A program made the translations under genes and the position numbers. This document shows positions 8,218-17,450 of a DNA stretch of 64,000 nucleotides, one piece after another. The stretch spans positions 423,042 to 487,041 of the forward strand of contig NZ_JBDKWZ010000005.1 in assembly GCF_039710355.1 (NCBI RefSeq), given 5' to 3'. Each line of letters starts with the position of its first letter. The stretch's first letter is position 1. Below the pieces are notes generated by a model. It was not told the DNA's origin, did no database searches, and saw only the letters and a list, made by a program, of their open reading frames with translations. Source of the DNA: Rapidithrix thailandica (GTDB lineage Bacteria > Bacteroidota > Bacteroidia > Cytophagales > Flammeovirgaceae).

Positions 8218-11049
8218 ATGAGAGTTTTAACTTGGCTTCTTGCCTGCTTTTCAGCAAGCAACCTGTTTGCTCAGTCTCTGGAGCAATATCCCTTATATGA
8301 AAAAGAAAAAATACAAGTCAAATCCGATTGGCTGGTAAAGCCCATCGCCCAAAAAGCGGCCGTGTATCGCGATCAAGACGGGCATTTGGTTCTAAGCAAT
8401 GGGTTGGTTTCCCGGATTTTTTCCATGGAACCCGATGGCGCAACGGTGGCTTTGGAAAATCTGATGGATCAATCTGCGATGCTCCGTTCTGTCAGACCGG
8501 AAGCCGAGCTGGTGATTGACGGAATGACATTTCCCATCGGAGGACTTACCGGACAACCGATTCACAATTACCTTTTACCGGAATGGCTGGAGGGGATGAA
8601 AGCAAATCCATTGGCATTTCATTTGGCGGAGTTCTCTACCCGGCCTACTCAACCGCGTTTCGCATGGCAAAAACGAATGGATTGGATGCCGGAAGATTTG
8701 CCCTGGCCCGCTCCGGGAGTTGAAGTGACGTTTCGTTACAAAGCGGATGACGAATTGATAGACCAGTTGATTGCAAGAGCTTCTTCGGATGAGAACCGGA
8801 AAGTCATTTTGGACGACCGCTTTCAAAAACTTTCCGGAAAATGGAAAATTACCGCTTCCAAAGCAGATGCCAGAAACTCTTTTATCAATGAAGGAAAAGC
8901 CGGGGAAATCATGGCTCTTGCCAATACCTCCGTGTTTGCCGATCAAAAAGTACCTAAGGGAGCAAGCGTTTTTGTAGCCAAAATAAATCCGGGCACCGAT
9001 CAAAGTGTAAGTTGGGGGCCGGGAATAGGATTGGTTTACAAGAATAAAGTCATAAAACTGAATGTAAGACCGGGACAAAAAGAGTTTGGCTGGTTTGATG
9101 GAGAAAAGGAACACACGGCTAAAGGCATGAAAGAGGGGCAACCCGTATGGCTACGGATAGAACAGCGTTCGGAAGAAATTGTGTTGGGCTACTCTTATGA
9201 TGGGAATGTGTACACCTCCTTGGCTTCCTTTGCAAAGAGTTCCGGTGAAGTACCGGAAATGTTGCGGGTAGGAAAGATGGCTTGGGATGGCCACAACTCC
9301 GATCATAAAAAGAAAGGAGACAGAGTCCGCTTGCTTGTGGAACAAGTAAAAATATTGGGTGCTTTTTCAGAAGCTTCTTTACAAAATCAACAAGCAAAAT
9401 TCACCTACCTGAAGGGGTTGGATGTAAACGTCCATTATGAATTGTACGATGGCCTTCCGGTATTTTGCAAATGGATTACCGTAGAAAACCACTCCGGAAA
9501 GACCGTTACCATTGACAAGTTTAAAAGTGAAATCTTGGCAGTAAGCGAACCGGAAAGTGTAGTAGATGGTAAAAAGAATTGGCTCTTGCCTAATATTACG
9601 GTGGATACGGACTATCGCTTTGGCGGAATGTCCAATGAAAATGTATTCGAATCCAGCATTGCCTGGAACCCGGATCCCTTGTATGCGACTCAAGTAAATT
9701 ACGAAAGGAGCATGCCTTGTCTGTTGGAAGCCTATCCCAAATACGGACCGGCCAAAACCTTGGCTTCCGGAGAAACGTTTTCCAGCTTTCGTACCTGGGA
9801 GCTGTTTCATCAAAACAGAGACCGGGAACGCAAAGGCTTGGCCCAACGAAGAATGTACCGTGCCATAGCTCCATGGGCTACGGAAAACCCTATTTTAATG
9901 CATGTGCGCAGTGCGGATGAAACTTCCGTGAAAAGGGCCATCGACCAATGTGCCGAAGTAGGCTTTGAAATGGTGATTATGACCTTCGGAAGTGGCTTTG
10001 CCATTGAAGACAACAGCGAAGAGTACCTTCAACGGATGAAAGCCTTGGCCGATTATGCACATGCCAAAGGAGTGGCCTTGGGAGGATATTCCCTCTTGGC
10101 CAGCCGTAGAATCGGGGGAGGACATGATGTGGTGATGCCCGAAGGAAAGACGCCCCGTTTTGGCAATTCTCCCTGCCTGGAAAGTGAATGGGGCGAAGAA
10201 TACTTTGAAAAACTCTATCATTTTTATCAAAAAACCGGACAGGATATTTTAGAACATGACGGCTCGTATCCCGGGGACGTTTGCGCTTCAACATCTCATC
10301 CGGGACACAAAGGTCTGGCGGACTCACAATGGGAACAATTTGAAAAAATCCGGAAGTTTTACGAATGGTGCCGGGGGAGGGGAATTTACCTCAATATTCC
10401 CGATCATTATTTCCTGAATGGGGGAAGTAAAACCGGTATGGGCTATCGCGAAACCAATTGGTCATTGCCCAGAGAGCAACAGGAAATCATCGAAAGGCAA
10501 AATATCTACGATGGCACTTGGGACAAAACGCCCTCTATGGGATGGATGTTTGTGCCTTTGGTACAATACCACGGAGGAGGAGCCGCAGCCACCATCGAAC
10601 CTTTGAAAGAACACCTGCCTCACTATGGGCAACGACTGGCCAACTTGTTTGGTGCAGGGGTACAAGCTTGCTATCGCGGGCCCCAGCTTTACGATGCGCC
10701 TGAAACAAAAGTCTTGGTTAAAAAATGGGTGGATTTTTATAAAAAACACCGCAAAATTTTGGACGGGGATATCATCCATATTCGCAGGCCGGACGGCAGG
10801 GATTACGATGCCATCCTGCACGTGGATCCGGACGGTGAAGAAAAAGGACTTTTGATGGTCTATAACCCTTTAAACAAACCCATCCGGCGAACCTTGCACT
10901 TAGATTTGTATTATACTGGCTTGGAAACGACAGCCACCGTGATCGAGCAAGATAAGAAGAAAACTTCTTATACCCTCAGCCGGGATTATACCATTGAATT
11001 GCCGGTTGAAATTCCGGCCCGGAGCCAGACTTGGTTTGTCATTCAATAA
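8218..11049 (+). CDS. Secreted alpha-galactosidase-like glycoside hydrolase (TIM barrel)
   Basis: A 943-residue exported protein, probably a glycoside hydrolase of the GH36/GH-D-like type. The ATG at 8218 gives a clean signal peptide (MRVLTWLLACFSASNLFAQS); the frame stays open upstream to a TTG at 8122. Residues ~40-190 and ~395-480 look like the N-terminal beta-sandwich of GH36 enzymes (LVLSNGLVSRIF, then PVFCKWITVENHSGKTVTI). Between them lies an extra ~170-residue beta-rich insert (about 210-385, FQKLSGKWKI then WLRIEQRSEEIVLGYSYDG) resembling a concanavalin/LamG fold. The barrel (~560-850) contains FEMVIMTFGSGF, the LEHDGSYPGD motif (Asp ~679 a candidate nucleophile) and YLNIPDHYFLNG. 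It follows susD in the same operon, so it should act on the sugar taken up by that pair. Exact activity is uncertain. Confidence 0.7.
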   Translation: MRVLTWLLACFSASNLFAQSLEQYPLYEKEKIQVKSDWLVKPIAQKAAVYRDQDGHLVLSNGLVSRIFSMEPDGATVALENLMDQSAMLRSVRPEAELVIDGMTFPIGGLTGQPIHNYLLPEWLEGMKANPLAFHLAEFSTRPTQPRFAWQKRMDWMPEDLPWPAPGVEVTFRYKADDELIDQLIARASSDENRKVILDDRFQKLSGKWKITASKADARNSFINEGKAGEIMALANTSVFADQKVPKGASVFVAKINPGTDQSVSWGPGIGLVYKNKVIKLNVRPGQKEFGWFDGEKEHTAKGMKEGQPVWLRIEQRSEEIVLGYSYDGNVYTSLASFAKSSGEVPEMLRVGKMAWDGHNSDHKKKGDRVRLLVEQVKILGAFSEASLQNQQAKFTYLKGLDVNVHYELYDGLPVFCKWITVENHSGKTVTIDKFKSEILAVSEPESVVDGKKNWLLPNITVDTDYRFGGMSNENVFESSIAWNPDPLYATQVNYERSMPCLLEAYPKYGPAKTLASGETFSSFRTWELFHQNRDRERKGLAQRRMYRAIAPWATENPILMHVRSADETSVKRAIDQCAEVGFEMVIMTFGSGFAIEDNSEEYLQRMKALADYAHAKGVALGGYSLLASRRIGGGHDVVMPEGKTPRFGNSPCLESEWGEEYFEKLYHFYQKTGQDILEHDGSYPGDVCASTSHPGHKGLADSQWEQFEKIRKFYEWCRGRGIYLNIPDHYFLNGGSKTGMGYRETNWSLPREQQEIIERQNIYDGTWDKTPSMGWMFVPLVQYHGGGAAATIEPLKEHLPHYGQRLANLFGAGVQACYRGPQLYDAPETKVLVKKWVDFYKKHRKILDGDIIHIRRPDGRDYDAILHVDPDGEEKGLLMVYNPLNKPIRRTLHLDLYYTGLETTATVIEQDKKKTSYTLSRDYTIELPVEIPARSQTWFVIQ

Positions 11050-11138
11050 TGAAGTGGTTTACATTTATAGTTTTTGAAACATTTTTTAGGAAAAAGAAAA
11101 AGTTTCATTCACTTCAATAATATAATTAGAATAACATG

Positions 11139-11181
11139 AAGCCCCTGAGCCTGTAAAGGCCGGGGGCTTTTTGGTTTTTAT
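11139..11181 (+). terminator. Rho-independent terminator closing the first PUL
   Basis: Nested stems AAGCCCC/GGGGCTT and GCCT/AGGC form one long hairpin followed by a T-rich run (TTTTTGGTTTTT). It lies 90 bases after the hydrolase stop and ends the sigma-controlled operon. Confidence 0.85.
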
Positions 11182-11236
11182 AAGTATGTAAGCAAAGAGA
11201 GCCGGAAGCGAACAAGTGCGCCAATCCTTAATTTAT

Positions 11237-11836
11237 CTACTTATTTAAATAACGCTGATATACCCGGTTTTCTTCCTCCGTGCATCGTTGAGAACTCAGC
11301 ATAAAGCCGGCAATAATTTGCAGTAATTCAGGCTCTTGTTGAGTTTCTTCCAATGAACGAAACAATTTGAGTAGTTGGGCTTGGTCCTCTTGGAGCATTT
11401 TTTCGTTCTTGAATAAATCCGGGAGATAATGATTCAGTGAAAAACGCAAAAAGCGGATTTCGATTTGCTCAGGAGCACTTTTGACGGCTTTTTTTAAATG
11501 TTTTTTTGCCTTTTTTACCAGGCTCAATCGTTTGACGGGCATTTTTTTATGCAGGGCAGACAAGGCGTAAAAGGCTCCGTGGTAGGCTTCTTCTACCGGG
11601 CTTTTCCTTGTTTTTGATTTAAAGAAGTGCAGCATTTTTCCCGCCTTTTCTTCTTGTTGAAAGGCTTCCAGGTAAAGCAACCTTAATTCATCAAGAGCTA
11701 TGACCGAATCTTCAATACAATCGCTTTTTGTAAAATAGGAACGTTCGTCAAAAACGATACAGGGTTGATGACCCGTATTGCTCATACTTTCCGGCTGAAA
11801 AGTGAAAACCAACAAGGAGATTATCAGCGTTTTCAT
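11237..11836 (-). CDS. Unknown exported helical protein
   Basis: A 199-residue protein I do not recognise. It starts with a weak signal peptide (MKTLIISLLVFTFQPES). The rest is rich in Glu, Lys and Leu and looks all-helical; segments such as EEAYHGAFYALSALHKKMP, then LVKKAKKHLKKAVKSAPEQ and IEIRFLRFSLNHYLP could form tetratricopeptide-like helix pairs. Two Cys (in CIVFDERS and DCIEDS) lie in the mature N-terminus. Its start codon overlaps the stop of the upstream oxidoreductase gene (ATGA), so the two are translated together. The function is unknown; the coupling suggests it belongs with the oxidoreductase only by operon position. Confidence 0.75.
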   Translation of the reverse strand: MKTLIISLLVFTFQPESMSNTGHQPCIVFDERSYFTKSDCIEDSVIALDELRLLYLEAFQQEEKAGKMLHFFKSKTRKSPVEEAYHGAFYALSALHKKMPVKRLSLVKKAKKHLKKAVKSAPEQIEIRFLRFSLNHYLPDLFKNEKMLQEDQAQLLKLFRSLEETQQEPELLQIIAGFMLSSQRCTEEENRVYQRYLNK

Positions 11837-12882
11837 AGTAAAATTGTTTGTTGGGTTTCGGTACTTTGGATAGCCGCTTCAATCACTTTGATCACGTTCA
11901 GGGCTTCTTGGGCCGTTACAGCAAGTGATGAGTGATGTACAATACTTTCGTAAATAGTATCATAATAGGTGGCATAGTTACCGGGGAGCGATTCAATTTT
12001 GCCCCGAAAGTGCAAACCTTTTGTACTGGTATTCAAAGTTCCGTGCAGGTGTTCGGGTTCTTTGCCCCAGTCCGCTTCGTTGGGAAGTCGTCCTTGTTTG
12101 AGTGCTTCTTCCTGAGGGTCCATACCGTATTTCACAAAAGAGCCTTCCGTCCCATGTACGATAAATTTGGGCATTTCTTCCCTGACCAGATAACTGGATC
12201 GTAAGATTGCATGGAAATCAGGATATTGTAAGGTCAGATGAAAGTAGTCATCTACTTTCCCGCCTGTTCTCTGAATCCCTTTTTTGGCAGTCACACTTAA
12301 GGGCATTCCAAATAACACTAAGGCCTGATCAATCAAATGAGAACCTAGGTTATATAAAATAGATCCCTCTCCGGCTTGTTCTTTCCAGGTACCTTCCTTT
12401 ATAAAATTCCGGTAGCGGTCAAAGTGGGCTTCGTATTCTACGGTCCGGCCCAACAATTGGTTTTGAATGACCTTTTGAACGGTCAGGAAATCACTGTCCC
12501 AACGCCTGTTATGAAATACACTCAAAAGCAGGTTTTTATTTTGGGCCAGGGCCATCAGTTCCGCTCCCTCCTCCGAATGAAGGACAAAGGGCTTTTCTAC
12601 CACTACATGTTTTCCAGCTTCCAGAGCGGCTTTGGTTTGAGCATAATGCAAGTAGTCCGGGGTGTTGATAATCACCAAATCCAGTCCGGGTTGGGCAAGC
12701 ATTTCTTCAAAACTTCTTAGCACTTGTGCCTCCGGATAAAATGCCTGACTGAGGGTTTTGGAGCGCTCTACAATGGTGTGAATTTGCAAATTTGGATGCA
12801 TATGTACTAAAGGACCGTGAAAAACTTGTCCTGACATTCCAAAAGCGGCAAAGCCAACTTGAACTTTTTTTTCGTGATTCAT
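11833..12882 (-). CDS. Gfo/Idh/MocA family oxidoreductase
   Basis: A 349-residue NAD(P)-dependent sugar or polyol dehydrogenase. The N-terminal Rossmann fold (VGFAAFGMSGQVFHGPLV) and the family's EKP motif (GKHVVVEKPFVLHSEEGAEL, about residues 88-107) are present, followed by the C-terminal substrate domain with the GSHLIDQALVLFG segment. There is no signal peptide, so it is cytosolic. Length is normal for the YdgJ-like branch. It is the first gene of a two-gene minus-strand unit, diverging from the GAF/PAS gene. The substrate cannot be told from sequence. Confidence 0.93.
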   Translation of the reverse strand: MNHEKKVQVGFAAFGMSGQVFHGPLVHMHPNLQIHTIVERSKTLSQAFYPEAQVLRSFEEMLAQPGLDLVIINTPDYLHYAQTKAALEAGKHVVVEKPFVLHSEEGAELMALAQNKNLLLSVFHNRRWDSDFLTVQKVIQNQLLGRTVEYEAHFDRYRNFIKEGTWKEQAGEGSILYNLGSHLIDQALVLFGMPLSVTAKKGIQRTGGKVDDYFHLTLQYPDFHAILRSSYLVREEMPKFIVHGTEGSFVKYGMDPQEEALKQGRLPNEADWGKEPEHLHGTLNTSTKGLHFRGKIESLPGNYATYYDTIYESIVHHSSLAVTAQEALNVIKVIEAAIQSTETQQTILL

Positions 12883-13128
12883 GGTATCAAATATTTATAG
12901 TGTTGTAGTGCCTCTACCATTGGTAAATAGGCTATTAAGCAATTTGGGTAGGGTTTTAGTTGGATACCCCCACCGGTACTCCTATGTTTTCTGTCACAAT
13001 ATTTACTTTTATTGCCTGAAATTCAATACCCCATAACCATATTTGCCGTTAGTGTCTTATACTATCACAGAGGGTGGGCCGTTTTTAAAAGAGATTTGTA
13101 ATAATTATCCTAAAATTCGTCAAAAAGA

Positions 13129-14562
13129 ATGATGAAATTAAAGAAGTTCCCTTATATTCTTGTAAAGAAAAAGAATATTGAAAAGTTAAAAGAGGATTAT
13201 AAACTCATTTCCAGGGAAATCAAATTTGCAACTAATTTTATTAAATCCATCGAGGATGGTAACCTGGATGCCAAGCTGGATACCTCTGCCTCCAATGACA
13301 GCCAGTTTTCACAAGCGCTACTGAGTATGCAATCGCAATTGAAACATATTGCGGAAGAAGAAAAGGAGCGAAATTGGTCGACTGTGGGACTGGCCAAATT
13401 TGTGGAGATTTTGCGCAATTTCAATTCGGACATTGGAGAGTTAGGCGATTTGATTATTACGAATGTGGTGCGCTATCTGGAAGCAAACCAAGGAGGCTTG
13501 TTTATCTTAAATGAAGATTATGACGAACCATATCTTGAATTGATTGCTTGCTATGCCTATGAGCGGAAAAAATTTATAAATAAAAAAGTTGAAATAGGAG
13601 AAGGACTTTTAGGACAGACTTTTCTGGAGAAGGAAACGGTATATATGACCGAGGTACCGGATTCTTATATAAATATTACCTCCGGCTTGGGGAAAGCCAA
13701 TCCCTCAGGGATTTTGATTGTGCCCTTGAAAATCAATGACGAGGTGTTTGGTATGATGGAATTGGCCTCTTTCAAAGAGTTTTCCAACTATCAAATTGAG
13801 TTTTTGGAAAAACTGGGAGAGAACATCGCTTCCACTATTTCTACGGTAAAGATCAACGAAAAAACCCGGAGCTTGCTGGAAGATTCTCAAATGCAAGCGG
13901 AGGAAATGCGGGCCCAGGAAGAGGAGATGCGGCAAAATATGGAAGAATTGCAGGCAACTCAAGAGGAAATGCGCAGAAAGCAAACCGAACTGGAAACGGC
14001 TTACAATACCTCCCAGCAACAGGCGGATAAAATGTCGGAGCAGGAGAAAAAATTAAAGGACTCTGAGAAAATGCTGCAATTGGTGGTGAATCACTTGCCG
14101 GGTGGGGTGTTCTGGAAAGATAAGAACTTGAATTATATGGGCTGCAACAATGCGTTTGCGGAAATGGTTGGTTGTAGCTCACCGCAAGAATTGATAGGCA
14201 AAAACGACTATGAGTATTTCCCTAAAGATTTGGCGGAAAAATACCGGACAGATGACAGCGAGGTCATGACGGAGGGAACACCCAAGTTGAATATCGTGGA
14301 ACCAAGCAAAAAAGGAGAGGATACACTTTATGTAAATACGACCAAAGTACCGATCAGAAACGAAAAGGGAGAGGTCACTTCCATCTTGGGGATGTTTTAT
14401 GACGTGACAGAACAAGTAGAGAGGGAAAGAGTATTTAAAGAGAAGTTTATGGAAGCGCAGGCAACAGAACAGGAGTTGGAAACACTCAAACAAAAAATGT
14501 TGGAGATGGAAGCGGAAAATGAAGACCTTAAAAAGCAATTAACACAGCATAATCAATCATAG
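13129..14562 (+). CDS. GAF/PAS sensor protein with coiled coils
   Basis: A 477-residue cytosolic sensor. Residues ~30-80 resemble a HAMP-like linker (FIKSIEDGNLDAKLD). A GAF domain spans ~85-240 (EGLLGQTFLEKETVYMTEVP, then GILIVPLKINDEVFGMMELAS). A long charged coiled coil follows (~245-315, with repeats such as MRAQEEEMRQNMEELQATQE), then a PAS domain (~315-435: LPGGVFWKDKNLNYMGCNNAF, then EVTSILGMFYDVTEQ) and a C-terminal coiled coil. There is no membrane segment and no kinase, cyclase or methyl-acceptor domain, so it probably passes its signal through protein contact. It stands alone between a divergent promoter region and a shared terminator. Confidence 0.88.
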   Translation: MMKLKKFPYILVKKKNIEKLKEDYKLISREIKFATNFIKSIEDGNLDAKLDTSASNDSQFSQALLSMQSQLKHIAEEEKERNWSTVGLAKFVEILRNFNSDIGELGDLIITNVVRYLEANQGGLFILNEDYDEPYLELIACYAYERKKFINKKVEIGEGLLGQTFLEKETVYMTEVPDSYINITSGLGKANPSGILIVPLKINDEVFGMMELASFKEFSNYQIEFLEKLGENIASTISTVKINEKTRSLLEDSQMQAEEMRAQEEEMRQNMEELQATQEEMRRKQTELETAYNTSQQQADKMSEQEKKLKDSEKMLQLVVNHLPGGVFWKDKNLNYMGCNNAFAEMVGCSSPQELIGKNDYEYFPKDLAEKYRTDDSEVMTEGTPKLNIVEPSKKGEDTLYVNTTKVPIRNEKGEVTSILGMFYDVTEQVERERVFKEKFMEAQATEQELETLKQKMLEMEAENEDLKKQLTQHNQS

Positions 14563-14582
14563 ATTTTCGTACTTAACAAAGA

Positions 14583-14620
14583 AAACCCGGTAAACAATAC
14601 ACTGATGTTACCGGGTTTTT
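14583..14620. terminator. Bidirectional terminator
   Basis: An 11-bp perfect stem (AAACCCGGTAA and TTACCGGGTTT) with a 14-base loop, flanked by A-rich and T-rich ends, lies between the converging GAF/PAS gene and the amidohydrolase genes and can serve both. Confidence 0.88.
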
Positions 14621-14629
14621 CTTTTTGCC

Positions 14630-15946
14630 TTATTTCGTAGGAGAAACTACTTGATCACTTCGTTCTAAAAACTCATCGTAGAGCAAGGTTTGCCGGTTGA
14701 TTAAAGGTACTTTCCAACCTTTGATAAAGACCTGTTTTACCTGTGTTTTTGTTTCAAAAGGATCTCCGTCAGTGATAAATAAGGTGGCTTGTTTTCCTTT
14801 CTCCAAGGAACCCATTTCTTGAGCCAGGCCAAAAATTTCAGCAGGAACGATAGTTACGGCTTCTAGAGCTTCTTTTTTGCCCAGGCCATAGGCAGCTGCA
14901 AATCCGGCATGATAGGGTAAGTTACGCACATTTTCTGCTTCCGAGGTACGGATGGCTACCTTCACCCCGGCTTTTTTCATCAGCCCGGCATTGGCATAGG
15001 CTTTATCGTAGCGATCGTACCCGCGGCTTGGCGTACTTAATACGGGGCCGGTGATGACCGGAACCTTGGCTGCTGCCAATGAATCGGCTACCCGCCATCC
15101 TTCTTTCACCCCGGTAAAAACCGCTTTGATCCGGTGTTGTTTCACCCAGGCCAAAGCTTTGAGAATATCGGAATCTTTATTGACTTCTACCAATAAGGGC
15201 TCTTCTCCTCTGACAGCGGGTAACAATGCTGCGATCTCAGGAAAGTAGCTTGGTTTTTCGGCAGAAGAAGGAGCCGCTTGATAAGCAGAATCCAGTGTAT
15301 GGTAAAATACAGCCTTTTCCCAGGTCTCCGTCAAGCGTTTGATTTTTTGCTTATACTCTTTGTCAAATTCTTTTTCCGGCCGTTTGTCCCACCAAGGTTT
15401 GGCGGAAGAGGGGTAATTTAAAATAACGCCTTTGAACCCTGCAAACATTTGTTGAGGAGTATAGCCATGCAAATTGATCAAAGCAGCCGTGCCGGGAAAC
15501 ATCCCTCCGGAAGGTGTGGACAGTACAGTCGTCACCCCGGCTACCCGTGTGACCGGAATTAATACGGAGTTGGGATTGATGGCGGTCAACGCATTCATTT
15601 GCGGAGTAATTTCTCCTAATTCACTTTCATCGCGGGTTTCCTGTAAGGAACCGATCTCTTTTAACCCCAGTTGGGTACCGGCATCAATCAAACCGGGATA
15701 AACCGACAAGCCTTGGCAATTGAGCACTTCGGCTCCGGCCGGAATCGAACTATCCGTACCCATGTCAAAGATTTTCCCATCTTGTATAATCAGCGTTCCG
15801 TTTTCGATTACTCCATTGGTTACCGTATACAAAGTAGCGTTGGTGAGGGCAAATACACCTGTTTCGGCTTTGGGGTTTTGTGCGAAAAGCGTGTTGCACC
15901 ATAACAGCGCCATCATCAGCTTTGTGAACAAAAATCTATTTATCAT
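14630..15946 (-). CDS. Amidohydrolase-fold exported protein lacking the HxH motif
   Basis: A 438-residue protein with a signal peptide (MMALLWCNTLFAQ) and the fold of the amidohydrolase superfamily: an N-terminal beta-sandwich (ALTNATLYTVTNGVIENGTLIIQDGKI), a barrel, and the typical C-terminal return (EALEAVTIVPAEIFGLAQEMGSLEKGKQATLFIT). Where active members have DAHSH, it reads D88-A-G-T-Q92, so both metal-binding His are missing, and no later His pair resembling the usual ligands is evident. It is the third gene of a three-gene minus-strand set of related proteins, 41 bp after the middle gene. It is probably a non-catalytic partner of that gene's product; this is inference. Confidence 0.85.
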   Translation of the reverse strand: MINRFLFTKLMMALLWCNTLFAQNPKAETGVFALTNATLYTVTNGVIENGTLIIQDGKIFDMGTDSSIPAGAEVLNCQGLSVYPGLIDAGTQLGLKEIGSLQETRDESELGEITPQMNALTAINPNSVLIPVTRVAGVTTVLSTPSGGMFPGTAALINLHGYTPQQMFAGFKGVILNYPSSAKPWWDKRPEKEFDKEYKQKIKRLTETWEKAVFYHTLDSAYQAAPSSAEKPSYFPEIAALLPAVRGEEPLLVEVNKDSDILKALAWVKQHRIKAVFTGVKEGWRVADSLAAAKVPVITGPVLSTPSRGYDRYDKAYANAGLMKKAGVKVAIRTSEAENVRNLPYHAGFAAAYGLGKKEALEAVTIVPAEIFGLAQEMGSLEKGKQATLFITDGDPFETKTQVKQVFIKGWKVPLINRQTLLYDEFLERSDQVVSPTK

Positions 15947-15987
15947 TTTTTTAGAATTATGTCTTGATTAAGTAAATAACGAGTGAC

Positions 15988-17334
15988 TTATTTTTCTCCT
16001 AAAAAGAGTTCCAATCCTTGCAGGCATTTATGGTCGTGGCCGTGGTCATCAAAGTTGGCCGTGTCAATATCCTCTTCGGGATTGACATACACACGCATAT
16101 CATCCGGATCATTGTGGATATCAAAATGGAGGATGCCGTCTACCAAAGTCATTTGGGGAATGGCATAGATAGAAAGCGGGTGGTTTTTAAAGATGGCAAT
16201 ATCACCGTCTTTCCCAACTTCAATAGATCCCACTCGTTGGTCAATACCCAATTGTTTGGCGGGATTGATGGTGATCATAGCCAGGGCTTGTTCATCACTC
16301 AGCTCTCCGTACTTTTGAGTTTTGGCGGCTTCGTGATAAAGGTGGCGGATCAATTCGTCACTGTCCGAGTTGATAGAAGTAGTGACTCCGTTATTCGTCA
16401 GGATCGCGGCATTGTAAGCCGTGGAGTAATACACTTCAAACTTGTATGCCCACCAGTCGGAGAATACGGAGGCATAGGCGCCAAATTTGGCTAATTCCGG
16501 AGCAATTTTAAAGCCTTCGTTTACATGTTGAAAGCAGATTTTTTTAATTCCGTAATCTTCACAAACCTGCATCAACATCAGGATTTCATCTGCCCGGTAG
16601 GAGTGGCAATGAATCATCACCTCTCCGTTTAAGATATCGACCAAGGTTTGCAAACGGAGGTTATATTCCGGAGCGATTCCGTTACCGCCTTGTTGTTTAT
16701 ACTCCTTCCACTTTTTTTGATACGCCAAGGCTTCTTCAAAAGCATTGCGGATGACGGCTTCCACGCCCATTCTGGATTTGGGTGGAACGTTATGGTACTT
16801 TCCATGTACCCGGGTAGGGTTCTCTCCCAAGGCAAACTTGATGGTCCGGGTTGCGTTTTTCATCCGGAGCAGCTCCGGGTCGGTGACCCCATAGCGGTGT
16901 TTGATGGTTTCGTTTTGTCCTCCAATGGCATTGGCCGAGCCGTGCATGGCATGCGAAATGGTAACCCCTCCGGCCAAGGCCCGGTAAATGGAAATATGAA
17001 AGGGGTTTAAAGCATCACCTGTCCATACTTCGGCCGTCACCGGACTGGTCATTTCGTTGACGGCATCAATCGCAATATGGGAATGGGCATCGATAATTCC
17101 CGGCATCACAAACAAACCTTCGGCATCGATGACTTTGACTCCTTTGGGAGCTTTTAAATCCGTTCCGATTTTTGCGATTTTTCCCTCTAAGATTAATACA
17201 TCCGTATTTTTCCGGGTGCCTTGTGTGATGGTCAGAACCGTACCGTTCTGAATCAGTACCGAGCCATTCGGAATTTGGGCATATATTCCTAAACTGCCGA
17301 GTACAAGTAAAAAACTAAGAAAATAGCGTTTCAT
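15988..17334 (-). CDS. Exported metal-dependent amidohydrolase
   Basis: A 448-residue exported amidohydrolase (signal peptide ending SLGIYAQ). Metal ligands are visible: H84 and H86 in GIIDAHSHIAID, then His in VMIHCHSYRADE, His in ICFQHVNEGF, and the Asp of SINSDSDELIRH. The C-terminal segment ALAMITINPAKQLGIDQRVGSIEVGKDGDIAIF is the imidazolonepropionase/dipeptidase-like signature. It hydrolyses an amide or cyclic amide, probably in the periplasm; the substrate is unknown. It lies between two related genes that have lost the first metal motif, suggesting that the three products work together. Confidence 0.93.
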   Translation of the reverse strand: MKRYFLSFLLVLGSLGIYAQIPNGSVLIQNGTVLTITQGTRKNTDVLILEGKIAKIGTDLKAPKGVKVIDAEGLFVMPGIIDAHSHIAIDAVNEMTSPVTAEVWTGDALNPFHISIYRALAGGVTISHAMHGSANAIGGQNETIKHRYGVTDPELLRMKNATRTIKFALGENPTRVHGKYHNVPPKSRMGVEAVIRNAFEEALAYQKKWKEYKQQGGNGIAPEYNLRLQTLVDILNGEVMIHCHSYRADEILMLMQVCEDYGIKKICFQHVNEGFKIAPELAKFGAYASVFSDWWAYKFEVYYSTAYNAAILTNNGVTTSINSDSDELIRHLYHEAAKTQKYGELSDEQALAMITINPAKQLGIDQRVGSIEVGKDGDIAIFKNHPLSIYAIPQMTLVDGILHFDIHNDPDDMRVYVNPEEDIDTANFDDHGHDHKCLQGLELFLGEK

Positions 17335-17390
17335 CTTTTATAATCATTCAATTTGATATCTTAAAAAAATGTAGTTGCTTGCTCTCTACA

Positions 17391-17447
17391 ATCAACCTTC
17401 AATTCCTCCAACCCTCCAATCCTTCAGTCCTCCAATCCCTCACTCCT
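17391..17447. repeat. Degenerate pyrimidine-rich octamer repeat
   Basis: Between two amidohydrolase genes the + strand reads as about seven imperfect copies of an 8-base unit close to TCCAATCC (for example TTCAATTCC, TCCAACCC, TCCAATCC, TTCAGTCC, TCCAATCCC). The transcribed strand is therefore G-rich, with GG and GGG blocks every 4-8 bases. No dyad symmetry or coding content is seen. Confidence 0.7.
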
Positions 17448-17450
17448 TTT

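Noticed and set aside
8575..9141. 188-codon minus-strand frame
   Set aside because: Antisense to the secreted glycosidase; no motif or start context supports it.
16018..16494. 158-codon + strand frame
   Set aside because: It lies wholly antisense to the intact amidohydrolase gene with all metal motifs, has no recognisable motif, and is explained by codon bias of the real gene.
17391..17447. CRISPR-like array
   Set aside because: Units are only 8 bases, degenerate and without spacers; there are no cas genes nearby.
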